Shown in pieces: positions 23,523-33,911 of a stretch of 64,000 nucleotides of DNA. The notes under the pieces are model-generated. The model saw nothing but the letters and a program-made list of their open reading frames with translations. It was not told the DNA's origin and did no database searches. Source of the DNA: Melampsora larici-populina 98AG31. Taxonomy: Eukaryota; Basidiomycota; Pucciniomycetes; Pucciniales; Melampsoraceae. A program made the translations under genes and the position numbers. The first letter of the stretch is position 1; every line of letters begins with the position of its first letter. The stretch spans positions 80,398-144,397 of the forward strand of contig NW_006768826.1 of the NCBI RefSeq assembly GCF_000204055.1, read 5' to 3'.

Positions 23523-26500
23523 CTATTCAAGAACATCTTGAGAGGGCATTGTTTGATTAGCTGTTGTAACAGAATGGAATGGTAAGTCATAAGGGTTATC
23601 AGGGTAAGGACCACCTATCAATTCAGACCTTATTTGACAAAAGGAGGCCAAGTCATTTTGAATTGCTTCAGCAAGCTGAATTTTGGAGCACTCCTTGGGA
23701 TGCCATTCATCTTGACTAGTTGTGTCATCTACGGAATCACTTGCTTGATCAAAACCTTGTGGTAAAAGAGCCTCACGAATTAGCCCAAGTAAAAAGCTCT
23801 GTGTGTGCTTCCAAAAGGGTTCAACAATGGGACGTTCTTCTTGAAGCTTGCTGACAAGGACCAGGAAATGGGCTAGTTTGCAGACTCCAAAACGTTTGGG
23901 ATCGCGGGGGAAAATCAAAAGGCCCTTGACTCCGGAGGTGAGAAAGGCTACTAAAAGGCCAAATGAGACTGTCGGAATTTGACCTGCACCGACTGATTTC
24001 GTTAATTTTTCATACTCCTTGTCCAGTTCTTGGTGATGCTGTTCAGGAGTTTGGGATAGATTCTGTACATGCCAGAATCTAGCACAAACGCTAGCAATAG
24101 CCTTGAGCATTGCGTAGATTTTGCTGACCAGTTCCCATATGGCAATAACAGATTCACACACAATTGCATTGCCCGTGCGACCTTGAAGCTTGTTATAATG
24201 ATGCGCCGCAGTGAGGCCATTTAAAATCGAAACGTTGGCACACGTAGTTGGGGTGATTGCAGGTGAAGGTTAGACATCAACATTTTCCATACTGCAGAAC
24301 GCCACAGCAGCTAGCACGTATCGGACACCCTGATCGATCTTTTGGGTGGAGCTATGAGAGAATATTGCCAAGATCTCACGCACATACTGCGTACGTGCAT
24401 CCTCGTTGGACGGACCCTTCTTCATCAGCTCAGCATTGTCAAGTTGGAAGATGTCCGGTTGGTGCCATGGAGCCTCTTCCTCGCTCTTAAATAGGCGGAG
24501 GTCTACGAAGGAGACATCTATAGTTAGTATGGGGCACACCCAAATGCCATTCATGTGAAGACTCACTGGGTTGCTTATCAAGCCAAGTATGTACCCAAAG
24601 TTTACTTTTTGGTAGGATTTCGAAAGGTGGGGTGGGAGGAGCGTCTGCCGCAATTGCCGCGTGGTCGGTCCCTTGAGACCTCAACCGCAATACATTCAGC
24701 ATTGCGCGATAGATGTCTGGGACATCTTCATTTACAATAACTTTCTTATCGACCGTCTTCTTCGTTACCTCGAAAATCGTGTTATCGCTGACTGCCCAAA
24801 TGGTCGGATGGTGTACCACCGTGCGTACGTCTGCACTGGCAGGAATAGGGATTCCACCGAGTGGAACCCCCTCTTTGGGATTGATGAGGACAGTCTGTGA
24901 GTCCGTGGAGGGGGGCTGGCGAGAGTCCTTGCTTGGCGAGGCTTGAGCAGGTTGAACGCTCAGTGGCAAAGGTGAAGTAGGATGTCTTGACTGGAACAGC
25001 GGGCCTGCAAGATCCTCGGGAGGTGGCGGCAAAGGCGGTTGCACTGATGCGGAGCCCAAAGCTGGCTCGGCAGGGAGAACTTCCTCACTGGCGTCTGCAA
25101 CAGCGGGCAGTGACGCAGTGAGGGAAGGGATTTCCACGATGCGTTGCAAAAGTGCTTCGCCACGAGAGGGCTCGGAGGCTGAGACCGGATTGCTATCTGC
25201 CTCCTTGGCGGGTGATGGAGCAGGGGACTTCCGTGGTGGGCTGGTCTTGCGAAGTATCAAGGGGACAGAGGGCTGACTGGGTAGAATGACTTGAGGAGGT
25301 GAAGGCGGGATTTGCTGTACTTGTTGGGACTCAACATACTCCACGATGGAGTCAAACTTGGTTTGGAGTATAATGTCCGAGTTGGGGATATTCCAGAATT
25401 CCTTCTCTTGTGATGAGGCCACCCATTGGTGGAAGAGGCCTTCAAAGCCATGTGGACCGCGGAGAAAAGTTCGGGGAATAACATCCTTCCCGAGGTTTGC
25501 GTCCATGGCGTGGATGAAGTCCCGCCAACTGCCTTCGTCCTCCTCAGGTGAGGGTAGCCACATTGGATGGTTGAAGTACATTGCAAACGCGTCAGTCGGT
25601 AGGCCAAGTGGAATGTTGGTTGGTGACTTCAGGAGGTGCTCTATCTTGTCGATTGAATCGATGATATGGCGTGGGAGCTTGTCAGGGGCTTCTTCAGGAG
25701 AAGGCGCCATGGGAGGCTGCGGCTGAATTGTTGCTGGTTGGCTGGGAACCAAGGATGGGAGGGGATTGGAGGGTGACGGAGGTGGGCCGGTCAAAGGGAG
25801 GGCTCGCCTGCCCAATCTTCTTCTCCCCTTTCTTCAAGGCCGCAAGCAGGGGATTTAGGCGGTTGTATAGGTCAAGAGTATCTCCAGGATTCCATCCTGG
25901 CGTACTCCGGACCCCTCAAAGCCAGGAAAACATCAGCTGATAGGTGTCCACTCCCCGGCGCAAGTTTTGAAATAGCATCGATTGATGTAAATATTTATCC
26001 CACACAGCCTTGAAATGAGTGGATAGAGGGAGAAGCAGGTTGCGGTTGGGTCGAAGTTTGAAAGGAGTAGAAAACAAAACAAAAAATGGGTCCGTAGGGG
26101 TGCGGGACATAAGTGGGTACCAAGAGGCCCGCTGGGCGTAATCCAGGATCTCGTCGCTGATTTTGCGGAAACCAGCATTGGCACGGTGCAATTTGGGATT
26201 CTTTGGTGGAGGTGGAGGTGATGGCAGCCGCACAGGTGGTTCACGGGGTTGAGAAACCTTTGGTTTCTTTGGAGGACGGTCGTTCATCTTGGCCGCAGAT
26301 GCATAGGTATCGGCGGTATGCTGGGCAACTTTCAGCTTTGCATTTCTTGGGGGATTAGACCGTGGTTGAGATTGAGGTGCCTTCGGGGCCTTGTCACTGG
26401 AGGAGCGCCGTGGTTTGGGCGTGGTGGGGGCTGAGCGCTGGGGTGTGTTGGAGGAAGAGTGAGCAGGGAGCCTCACCGGCGTTGGATTTGAAACCTTCAC

Positions 26501-27334
26501 TTTGGCGGTGATGTTCACCAAAGCGATGCGCTGAGACGCTCGTCGTTTTGGCTGGATCTTGTCGGTGTCTTGAGGGTCAGGTTTGCCAGGAATGAAATTG
26601 GCGTCATTGGCGGATGTAGCAGGCCTAAAAAGCGGCCTGGCGGGAGTCTCAACCGTGGGCTCATCCTCAAATGGGACTCCGTGGACAAGCACCAGTGAGC
26701 CCCGCTGGTTTTGGAAAGTGCCATTCTTGATACCTGTAAAAGAAAACCAACCGCAGGTGAGCAATTTGTGTAATATGCCCTTGAACCTGATGACTCACTT
26801 TCGATGGTTGCTTCAATTTGATACCCAGTGGCTCGGAGCAACTCAAAGATGTCGTTGGTCATCTGTTGTTTGGCCAATTGCAACGCTATCCAATCCCTTT
26901 GCTGGAGCAACGTGGATTGGAATGATGGTGCCATTGAGGAGTGAGGCCTGGGAGCTTGCGAGGATTGCTGATATAGAGCATCAGCCGTCTATTCAGCAGA
27001 ACAAGTAGATGGAGAAAAGAAACTTACGTTTTTTGTCCCCCTTGTTGGTCTCTTGGCCCTCATCATCATCATCATCAGCGTCATTGTTGGTGCCTTCCTT
27101 GTCCTTGTCATCTTCGACTTCTTTGCCAACCTCGTCAACCTCGTCAACCTTGCCTTTCCCATTCTCCTTGGTCTCTTCCTCATCGTCATCGTCGTTCTTG
27201 TCATCCTTGTCTTCTGAGGTGAGAGAGCTCGCGGGCGCGAGGTCTATTTTGGTGGAAGCACAGTAACTGACATGAGGTAGAGAGGTGATTCTCTTACCTC
27301 CATGTTGGGGGTGCCCACCGAGTATGCCCGCCAT
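23523..27334 (-). pseudogene. Gene A: rust-type multi-exon gene of unknown function, degraded
   Basis: Unknown family. Minus strand, ATG at 27,334 (MAGILGGHPQHG). The first coding part is extremely acidic (repeats of DDD and EEE). It is followed by SFQSTLLQQRDWIALQLAKQ, then GIKNGTFQNQRGSLVLVHG, a long proline/serine/lysine region, and a folded-looking block (ISDEILDYAQRASWYPLM, FKAVWDKYLHQSMLFQNLRR). After TGA at 25,916-25,918 the same frame continues as GVRSTPGWNPGDTLDLYNRL, and a frame change near 25,800 leads to a proline-rich region and the LPRHIIDSIDKIEHLL segment. The C-terminal part (VSFGLLVAFLTSGVKGLL, then FWKHTQSFLLGLI) resembles the C-terminus of gene B at 38.6-42.4 kb. Interruptions suggest decay, although some could be introns. 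The complete gypsy element is inserted about 350 bp upstream of the start. Confidence 0.55.
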
Positions 27335-27344
27335 CTCTATGGTA

Positions 27345-27685
27345 AATCGTCATGAAACAGGAAGGTCGGTACATGTTTGACTGAAATTCTTTGAAGAGAT
27401 ACATCTCTGTACATACCGGAGGCCAAAAGAGCCTGATGAAACCGTGGGACGCCGGCCGATCTCAGCCGTAATGCCATAGGAGGGCTTTCAGAGGCGTGTG
27501 GGATACCACCAAGCGAGAGGTGGTATGGGAGGGTAGGGGAATTTGATCAGCAGGGAGGTGGTATGGGAAAAAAAGAGGAAAAAGATGTCAGTACGTCTTT
27601 TACTGAAATTCTGAGATGAAATTCATTTCTGTACATACCAGAGGCCAAAAGTGCCCGATGAAACCGTGGGAAGCCAGCGGATCTT
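27345..27685. repeat. Tandem duplication of about 236 bp, second unit split by the gypsy element
   Basis: Unit 1 (about 27,345-27,580) and unit 2 (27,581-27,685 continuing at 34,698-34,812) share ACTGAAATTCT, CTCTGTACATACC, GAGGCCAAAAG, GATGAAACCGTGGGA, GCCGTAATG or ACCGTAATG, CAGAGGCGTGTGGGATACC and GGGAGGTGGTATGGG. The gypsy target duplication ATCTT falls in unit 2. The array lies directly upstream of gene A and could hold its promoter. Confidence 0.8.
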
Positions 27686-28038
27686 TGTAAGGGATATGCA
27701 CATAACATTAGGACATGGGATTAGGAGTATGGGATTAGATAGACTGCACATATGTTTCTCCTCTCAACCCAGCTCCAAAGAATCTTCACTCTTCGAGAGC
27801 CATACTTGGGATTCTTTGGAGCTAGGTGAGCATCTCTCTCTCTTTGGTTGTTTTCTCTTGTTCTTATATCTGTTAGGAGGATCACTGACTCTTCGAGAGC
27901 CATACTTGGGATTCTTTGGAGCTAGCTCGTAATCAAAATATAACGAAGTTCTAAGTTTAAAATCCCGCTCTAGCGCTCTCCCTGAGTCATCCTCCGGAAA
28001 GATTCCGGATCTCTAGTGAAGGCTACCAGAGCCTTACA
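27686..28038 (+). repeat. 5' LTR (353 bp)
   Basis: TG..CA ends. An internal direct repeat of 38 bp (ACTCTTCGAGAGCCATACTT then GGGATTCTTTGGAGCTAG) occurs at about 27,789 and about 27,892. The first copy is preceded by AGCTCCAAAGAATC, the reverse complement of its GATTCTTTGGAGCT end, so a hairpin can form. TCGA sites inside the LTR are intact. Confidence 0.95.
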
Positions 28039-28246
28039 CTTTTTTAAACTTATCACTTCAAATATATCAACAAAAATTTCTCGGATTCTCTTTTTAGTCA
28101 TCATTTTTTTTCTCTTTTCGGTATTCTGTCATCTGTCATCTGCCATCTACTTCTCGATCTCGGATCGTGAACATCCTGCTACCTGTCAAACTCAGTTAAT
28201 CTGCCACGGTATCGAACTCTGTGAATTTGGAACTCACTCTTATCGA

Positions 28247-30019
28247 ATGAGTGGGAATCTCTCTTTGAAGCCGGACAACTATCTCGACGACCCTGATTCC
28301 TTAATTAGAAAGGCTAGAAAAGAAAAACAAAAAGAAACTCAGCGCTCAGAACCGGTAGACTCCCCACCGGCACCTCCACCGACGAAATTTTCTTGGCGTC
28401 CGGAAGCAACGGTATCGGGATCGCCGGCAGAGACAGATCGCATCCTCTACGCGTCAAGCTATCAGGGGAGCAGTAATACCCAACAAGGCGCTAGGGTTAC
28501 ATTCTCACCCCCAGAACTCTCACCATCAGCTTCTGAAGGAACTGTGGTAGATCGGCATTTTACAAAACTATTGAGTCGGATAGGTAATAACCCAATCAAC
28601 CAGACCCCACATCCTCCTGGGCATTTCTTTATCGACACACCAGTAGGAAAGCTACCGGATACCACTTTCGCATCTACCACTCTCACCAATACGCCGACGA
28701 ACACTATGTCGAACGAGACGGAAGTCATCGATAACCTACGTCAGGAGGTGGAACGACTTCGGCTTCAAAACGAAGCTCTGAACCACACCAATCAGGAGGT
28801 GTTGGAGTTGAAGCAACTGGTCCAGAGCCTGCTAGCATCAAAATCGGCAGGGTCACCAACCGCCCAAGGTTCAACGAGGTTAATGAACCCAAACCTAGGT
28901 CAGGGAGAAAGTCCTCACCTTCTTGGACGATACGCACCGATTTCGCCTCAGACTCCTACACCTCTGCCTCGGGATCAAGAGAACCCTTCGACGGAACGGC
29001 CTGGGATGGAGTCCACCCCAGCTGACGTTGTCACAGCTTCAGGGGGCACTCAGCATCAACCCGCACCAGCCTCACAAGGGCAGAGAGTCAGCTGGGCCAA
29101 CAAATCTATGGGAGCTGCAGGCTTGCAAGTGCCGGCTGCTGCGGCAGAGGCGGCTGACTCACGACATCCTGCCCAATCTCCTATGCACTCTCCTCGGTAT
29201 CAGGCGATGCCGACGTCCTCGCCGGTGAATCCAAATACCGACTACAACAACCTGAACGACAGGTCTTTTCTCTCGTACCGACCTGTTTTACCGGACCTAC
29301 CAGAAACTCCTGTGACGACTTCAACAACGGCTGACAAGATCAAACTCAGTGACTTGCCGAAATTCAGCGGCAAGTTCGGTAAACCGGCGGATTTGTTTCA
29401 TTGGCAATCAATGATTGAAGAAACTTTCGAAGTGAAGAATCTTACAGACGATCGTGAGAAGATGAAACTGCTAGGGTCACTGTTGAATGATGAGGAAATG
29501 TCGGGGTGGTATCAATCGAACAAAGATGAGCTACGACACAATTCTTGGGACGGAGCGATGAAATTAATGGCTATTGGAACCTTACCGCATGCGTGGTTGA
29601 TGGACACCAGGAACGCACTACGTCGTCTAGAAATGAAGCCTTCCGAAACTCTGGACCAATACATCTCAAGAGCTCAAGCATTGCATCGACTGGTCAAGCG
29701 AATGGGCCACGAAACAGACCAAGACCTGGCACGTTACATTACCTGGGGGTGTCCACAGTTATTCCAGGATGTCATCGATCGGGAAAAACATCTCGTGGCA
29801 GAACCGTTTTCCTTTCCTGTATTCAAAGACGCCGCCGCTGGTATATGGCGCTTCTTGTCGAACGCAAAACTCTTGCCGGAACCGTCATCAAGATCCAAAA
29901 CGACTTCATCACTTGGAGCGAGCTATTCTTCGACTGCGACTCGCCCAACTGGACCTGCTAGACAACGAACCGATGAGGAGCGCGCGGATAACGCTTGGCG
30001 TTACCACGAATACCTTTGA
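28247..30019 (+). CDS. gag: Gypsy gag (capsid) polyprotein segment
   Basis: Gag of about 590 residues from the first ATG after the LTR (MSGNLSLKPDNYLDD). The frame is open further upstream into the LTR. Order: charged N-terminus, a coiled coil (VIDNLRQEVERLRLQNEALN), a long proline/serine/glutamine linker, then the retrotransposon capsid domain (KLSDLPKFSGKF, LFHWQSMIEETFEV, KLLGSLLNDEEMSGWY, LRRLEMKPSETLDQYISRA). It ends at TGA 30,017-30,019. The same frame continues directly into a cysteine cluster (CAMCKEKCNNPTC), an atypical nucleocapsid knuckle, and on into pol. Hence gag and pol are one frame separated by a single TGA. Confidence 0.9.
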   Translation: MSGNLSLKPDNYLDDPDSLIRKARKEKQKETQRSEPVDSPPAPPPTKFSWRPEATVSGSPAETDRILYASSYQGSSNTQQGARVTFSPPELSPSASEGTVVDRHFTKLLSRIGNNPINQTPHPPGHFFIDTPVGKLPDTTFASTTLTNTPTNTMSNETEVIDNLRQEVERLRLQNEALNHTNQEVLELKQLVQSLLASKSAGSPTAQGSTRLMNPNLGQGESPHLLGRYAPISPQTPTPLPRDQENPSTERPGMESTPADVVTASGGTQHQPAPASQGQRVSWANKSMGAAGLQVPAAAAEAADSRHPAQSPMHSPRYQAMPTSSPVNPNTDYNNLNDRSFLSYRPVLPDLPETPVTTSTTADKIKLSDLPKFSGKFGKPADLFHWQSMIEETFEVKNLTDDREKMKLLGSLLNDEEMSGWYQSNKDELRHNSWDGAMKLMAIGTLPHAWLMDTRNALRRLEMKPSETLDQYISRAQALHRLVKRMGHETDQDLARYITWGCPQLFQDVIDREKHLVAEPFSFPVFKDAAAGIWRFLSNAKLLPEPSSRSKTTSSLGASYSSTATRPTGPARQRTDEERADNAWRYHEYL

Positions 30020-30037
30020 CGATCGGGCATTTGTGCC

Positions 30038-33000
30038 ATGTGCAAAGAAAAGTGCAACAATCCTACCTGTACCAAACGCAACAATCGTTTCTTATCGGTC
30101 CCTTCGACTTTCGACGCGGGACCGAGACCTCTCAGAGCATCAGCTCGACCTAATCAACCAGTGGCTGGAGCAGCAACTCAGCGGCCTGCAGGAAGACCAG
30201 CCATCACAACGCAACCTACAAGAATCGCGGCAATCGAATCCATTCCTGATATGTTAACCGAAGACATAGCGGCGTATGAGGAAGCGGACCGGTTCAGAGA
30301 GAGTCAGATTCAAGAGATGCAAGGGGAGGAGGCGAGGTGCGCACCTTCTACCTCAGTATTGCCTATCATCTTGGAGCTAATGTGCAACGGAAAACTTATT
30401 CGTGCGCTCATTGATTCAGGAGCGGGAACCAATCTTCTGTCCAATCAACTGGCATCTGAATTACGTGTACCACGAAGGCCTTTGGTTTCCCCAGTTGAGG
30501 TGCGCTTAGCCATACCAACAGAGGGCGAACCTTTAGTTTTGAAAGAGTTCGCGTTGGCTAATTTGCAATCTGACTGCCCCAGCCTTTGTTTCGGTGCGGT
30601 GTTCTTCAAGTTAGCACCGCTGAGTCCAAATTACGATATCATTCTGGGATCACCATTTCTCTCTAAATTCAAATTGGATGTCTCCCTACATCGACGCTGT
30701 GTAATTCATACACCTACTGGAAAGATTTTGTATGAAATGAAAATGAAACATGAATTGAATCGAATACTCTGTGCAATTGATAATCTTCAGAAAGTAAATG
30801 AAATTCAAACCTTTATTGATAAGGAAGAGATGATGTTCAAAGAATTTGAGGACTTGTTCCCGCAAGAACTACCACCAGTTGAAGATGGTGATGAGGGGGC
30901 CGCGGAGATGGTTCCTGAAGGGATGCCGGACCCAGGTCGTCATACCAGACACAAGATAGTGTTGACTGATCCGAATGTGGTGATCAACGAAAAGCAGTAT
31001 GCATATCCGCATAGATACTTACCCGCATGGCGAAAGCTTCTTGACCAACACCTAAAAGCTGGAAGACTGCGACACTCTACCAGTCAGTATGGATCACCTT
31101 CGATGATTATCCCAAAGAAGGATCCATCGGAGCTTCCGCGTTGGGTGTGTGATTACCGCAAGCTGAACAAATACACGGTTAAAGACCGTGCGCCTCTGCC
31201 CAATGTTGATGAAGCTGTGCGGTTGGTAGCCACGGGCAAGGTTTGGTCTGTTATTGATCAGACTAACTCCTTTTTTCAAGATCGAATGAGAGAGGAGGAT
31301 ATTCCTCTGACAGCGGTAAAGACACCATGGGGGTTATATGAGTGGGTCGTGATGCCTATGGGGCTCACGAATGGACCAGCCACACATCAAGCGCGTAATG
31401 AGGAGATTTTGGGGGATTTGGTAGGCAAGATTTGTGTGGTTTATATAGATGATATTGTCATTTTTTCACAGACGGTGGAGGAACATGAAGAACATTTGCG
31501 TATGGTTTTGGAGCGCCTCAGACGCGCCAAGCTTTATTGTTCAATTAAGAAAAGTAAGCTTTTTCGAAAACATATTCATTTTTTGGGTCATGATATTAGT
31601 GAATTGGGTATTTGTCCGGATGAAGAAAAGGTAGAAAAGATTTCAAAATGGAGATCACCAAGAAGTTCAAAGGAGTTGTTGAAATTTTTAGGAACGGTAC
31701 AGTGGATGAAGAAATTTATTGATGGTCTCTCACAGTACGTAGGTACGCTATCACCGCTAACAAGTACATCACTGAAAGGAAAACCGTTCAAGTGGGGCAA
31801 GCTAGAAGAGGATGCTTTTGAGAACATCAAGCGACTTATTACAACACTTCCGGTACTTCGAAACTTGGACTACGAATCAGGAGAACCCATTTGGCTATTC
31901 ACCGACGCCAGTGGGAACGGCCTAGGAGCCGCGTTGTTCCAAGGAGCTCAATGGGACACAGCATCACCAGTAGCCTACGAGAGTCGTACCATGAACCCCG
32001 CTGAGAAGAACTGTCCAGTTCATGAACAGGAACTGCTAGCAGTCATCAACGCTCTTAATAAATGGAGGCTGCTATTGTTAGGTATGCGAGTGAATGTCAT
32101 GTCTGATCACCATTCACTTACTACTCTCTTGACTCAACGAAACCTCAGCCGCCGACAAGCCAGATGGCTTGAAACTCTGTCACAATTTGATCTGGATTTT
32201 CGCTATCTCAAAGGTCAGGATAATTCGGTGGCAGATGCTCTATCTCGTCGGGACGATGTGGCATTCTGCGAGGTTCGGGCAGGACTGACTCCAGACGACG
32301 TGCACGCCATTCGCAAAGGGTACGACGATGATCCTTTCTGTGTCAAGTTACGTAAAGTCTTACCACTACGCGATGATTGTGTCATGAAAGACGATTTCAT
32401 GTACCTTGATGAGCGTCTGGTTATTCCACATGACGGACAACTGCGTCACGAGCTAATTGACCAAGCTCATACAGCATTAGGACATTTGGGCACTTTCAAG
32501 ACACTAACCCGACTTCGAAGTACATTTTTTTGGCCAGGAATGGCGAAGGCGGTGGAAAATCAATTGAAAGTGTGTGATTCCTGTCAACGGAACAAGGCTA
32601 GGACAACGTCGACGTCGGGCAAACTGCAAAGCACGCCGGTACCAGCGGAGCCAATGGAAAGTATAGCCATCAATTTCATTGGCCCATTCCCAAAAGTGTC
32701 TGGATATGATATGATCCTTTCGGTGACTTGCAGATTAACAGGCTTCGTCAGACTGATCCCAACTTCGCAACGAGACACGGCGGAACGGTCGGCGTCACGT
32801 TTGTTTCAGGCCTGGTCATCAATCTTTGGGTTGCCAAAATCAATGGTTGGGGACCGTGATAAAGCCTGGACGTCGAGATTCTGGGGACGTCTGCACGAAC
32901 TCTTAGGCGTAAAAGTCAATCTGTCAACTTCTTACCACCCGCAAGCGGACGGACGGAGTGAGCGGTCGAACAAGACCATTGGTCAAATCTTGCGGCACTT

Positions 33001-33220
33001 AGCAGGTGAGAAGCACGGTAAATGGCTTCATTCATTACCATCAGCGGAGTTTGCTATCAATTCAGCTACAAACAGTTCGACGGGAATTAGCCCTTTTCAC
33101 TTCGTCTATGGGCGGGTTCCACGCTTATTTCCGGTAGAATCTCCTCTGCAAAACGAAGAAGAAGATGTCAAGCACTGGATAGAGCGACGACAAACTGAAT
33201 GGGCCACCTGGCGAGACTGA
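30038..33220 (+). CDS. pol: Gypsy pol: protease, reverse transcriptase, RNase H, integrase
   Basis: Follows the TGA at 30,017 in the same frame as gag. Aspartic protease: ALIDSGAGTNLL. Reverse transcriptase: GSPSMIIPKKD, RWVCDYRKLNKYT, PMGLTNGPATHQ, active site VVYIDDIVIFS. RNase H: FTDASGNGLGA, HEQELLAVINAL, MSDHHSLTTLL. Integrase zinc region has H, H, CDSC; the core has GDRDKAW and DGRSERSNKT. The first catalytic aspartate, normally in a (S/M)DFIGP-type motif, reads INFIGP here (codon 32,672-32,674, Asn), so this integrase should be catalytically dead. The reading stops at TGA 33,218-33,220, beyond which the same frame resumes with the rest of the integrase. Probably synthesised as a polyprotein in active relatives. 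Confidence 0.95.
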   Translation: MCKEKCNNPTCTKRNNRFLSVPSTFDAGPRPLRASARPNQPVAGAATQRPAGRPAITTQPTRIAAIESIPDMLTEDIAAYEEADRFRESQIQEMQGEEARCAPSTSVLPIILELMCNGKLIRALIDSGAGTNLLSNQLASELRVPRRPLVSPVEVRLAIPTEGEPLVLKEFALANLQSDCPSLCFGAVFFKLAPLSPNYDIILGSPFLSKFKLDVSLHRRCVIHTPTGKILYEMKMKHELNRILCAIDNLQKVNEIQTFIDKEEMMFKEFEDLFPQELPPVEDGDEGAAEMVPEGMPDPGRHTRHKIVLTDPNVVINEKQYAYPHRYLPAWRKLLDQHLKAGRLRHSTSQYGSPSMIIPKKDPSELPRWVCDYRKLNKYTVKDRAPLPNVDEAVRLVATGKVWSVIDQTNSFFQDRMREEDIPLTAVKTPWGLYEWVVMPMGLTNGPATHQARNEEILGDLVGKICVVYIDDIVIFSQTVEEHEEHLRMVLERLRRAKLYCSIKKSKLFRKHIHFLGHDISELGICPDEEKVEKISKWRSPRSSKELLKFLGTVQWMKKFIDGLSQYVGTLSPLTSTSLKGKPFKWGKLEEDAFENIKRLITTLPVLRNLDYESGEPIWLFTDASGNGLGAALFQGAQWDTASPVAYESRTMNPAEKNCPVHEQELLAVINALNKWRLLLLGMRVNVMSDHHSLTTLLTQRNLSRRQARWLETLSQFDLDFRYLKGQDNSVADALSRRDDVAFCEVRAGLTPDDVHAIRKGYDDDPFCVKLRKVLPLRDDCVMKDDFMYLDERLVIPHDGQLRHELIDQAHTALGHLGTFKTLTRLRSTFFWPGMAKAVENQLKVCDSCQRNKARTTSTSGKLQSTPVPAEPMESIAINFIGPFPKVSGYDMILSVTCRLTGFVRLIPTSQRDTAERSASRLFQAWSSIFGLPKSMVGDRDKAWTSRFWGRLHELLGVKVNLSTSYHPQADGRSERSNKTIGQILRHLAGEKHGKWLHSLPSAEFAINSATNSSTGISPFHFVYGRVPRLFPVESPLQNEEEDVKHWIERRQTEWATWRD

Positions 33221-33709
33221 TTATGGTGTAGTCGAGTAAATCAAGCATCGCAGTATAACCTACGACGTCGAGAAGGTCAACCTTTTCAAATAGGTGATCA
33301 GGTGATGATTGATAGCGCAGATAGGCAGCAGGTAGTTGCAGGAGAGTTCAAGGGAGTTGGTAAACTTCGTGCGAGGTATGATGGTCCGTACGATGTGCTG
33401 GAAGTACTAAATGGCGGACGGGATTACCGGCTCCAACTCCACCCCGACGATCACTCCTTCCCAGTGTTCCACATCTCAAAGCTGAAACTATACCACTTGG
33501 AACCGGACGACACACTGGATCGCATTGCAACCATGACTTTGGTTTCGTCACAACCGGACTCAACCCCAGGAGTGACTCGAGAGGAGCCCATGGGGCATGC
33601 TAGGACTTGTGACGAGGGGGTGTGCATTAATTTAGATGCGTTAGCACCCCCGCAATGTGAGTGTGATATTTCCTTCTCATCATGTAGTAAAGAAACAGTC
33701 GACAAGTGA
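33221..33709 (+). CDS. pol: Gypsy pol C-terminal segment (GPY/F module and hairpin-coded tail)
   Basis: Same frame as pol after the TGA at 33,218. Shows RRREGQPFQIGDQVMIDSAD, KLRARYDGPYDVLEVL and PVFHISKLKLYH, the GPY/F module that ends gypsy integrases, then the peptide repeat EPMGHAR...GVCINLDALAPPQCE encoded by the third hairpin. A TGA at 33,707-33,709 ends it. In the older copy at 8.2 kb the matching frame continues through a second repeat, and here too the frame after the TGA resumes with EPLGHARTSDKGVC before failing in hairpin 4. The last TGA may thus be a third nonsense change or the true end. Confidence 0.85.
   Translation, partial: LWCSRVNQASQYNLRRREGQPFQIGDQVMIDSADRQQVVAGEFKGVGKLRARYDGPYDVLEVLNGGRDYRLQLHPDDHSFPVFHISKLKLYHLEPDDTLDRIATMTLVSSQPDSTPGVTREEPMGHARTCDEGVCINLDALAPPQCECDISFSSCSKETVDK
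33616..33651 (+). repeat. Hairpin module, copy 3 (36 nt)
   Basis: Outer stem GGGGGTG with CACCCCC. Inner stem GCAT with ATGC, loop TAATTTAG, and a short asymmetric bulge. The loop and bulge differ from copies 1 and 2 while both stems are kept. Confidence 0.85.
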
Positions 33710-33876
33710 TGTATCTCTCTAAATAACAGTGCACAGTTGAAAAACACACCGATGGACGAAAAGAAATCCGTGGAACCCTCACTAATTGCGGTCACAGAGC
33801 TGACTTTGTTACTTCCGAAAACATCCCCATCCGGTTTTGAATTGGAGCCCTTGGGGCACGCTAGGACAAGTGACAA

Positions 33877-33911
33877 GGGGGTGTGCGTCGAGTTGACGCG
33901 CTAGCACCCCC
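33877..33911 (+). repeat. Hairpin module, copy 4 (35 nt)
   Basis: Outer stem GGGGGTG with CACCCCC. Inner stem GCGTC with GACGC, loop GAGTT. Both sides of the inner stem have changed together relative to copies 1 and 2 (GCATC/GATGC). It is one base shorter than copy 3, which breaks the protein frame but keeps the stem. Confidence 0.85.

Noticed and set aside
27009..27266. Plus-strand Ser-rich ORF
   Set aside because: Antisense of the acidic region of gene A.
27721..27903. 60-residue minus-strand ORF present twice (27,721 and 34,375)
   Set aside because: It is simply LTR sequence, present in both LTRs.
28016..28246. Upstream start of gag inside the 5' LTR with a hydrophobic segment like a signal anchor
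   Set aside because: The frame is open by chance into the LTR; the first ATG after the LTR (28,247) starts a typical gag. A longer product is not excluded but is not supported.
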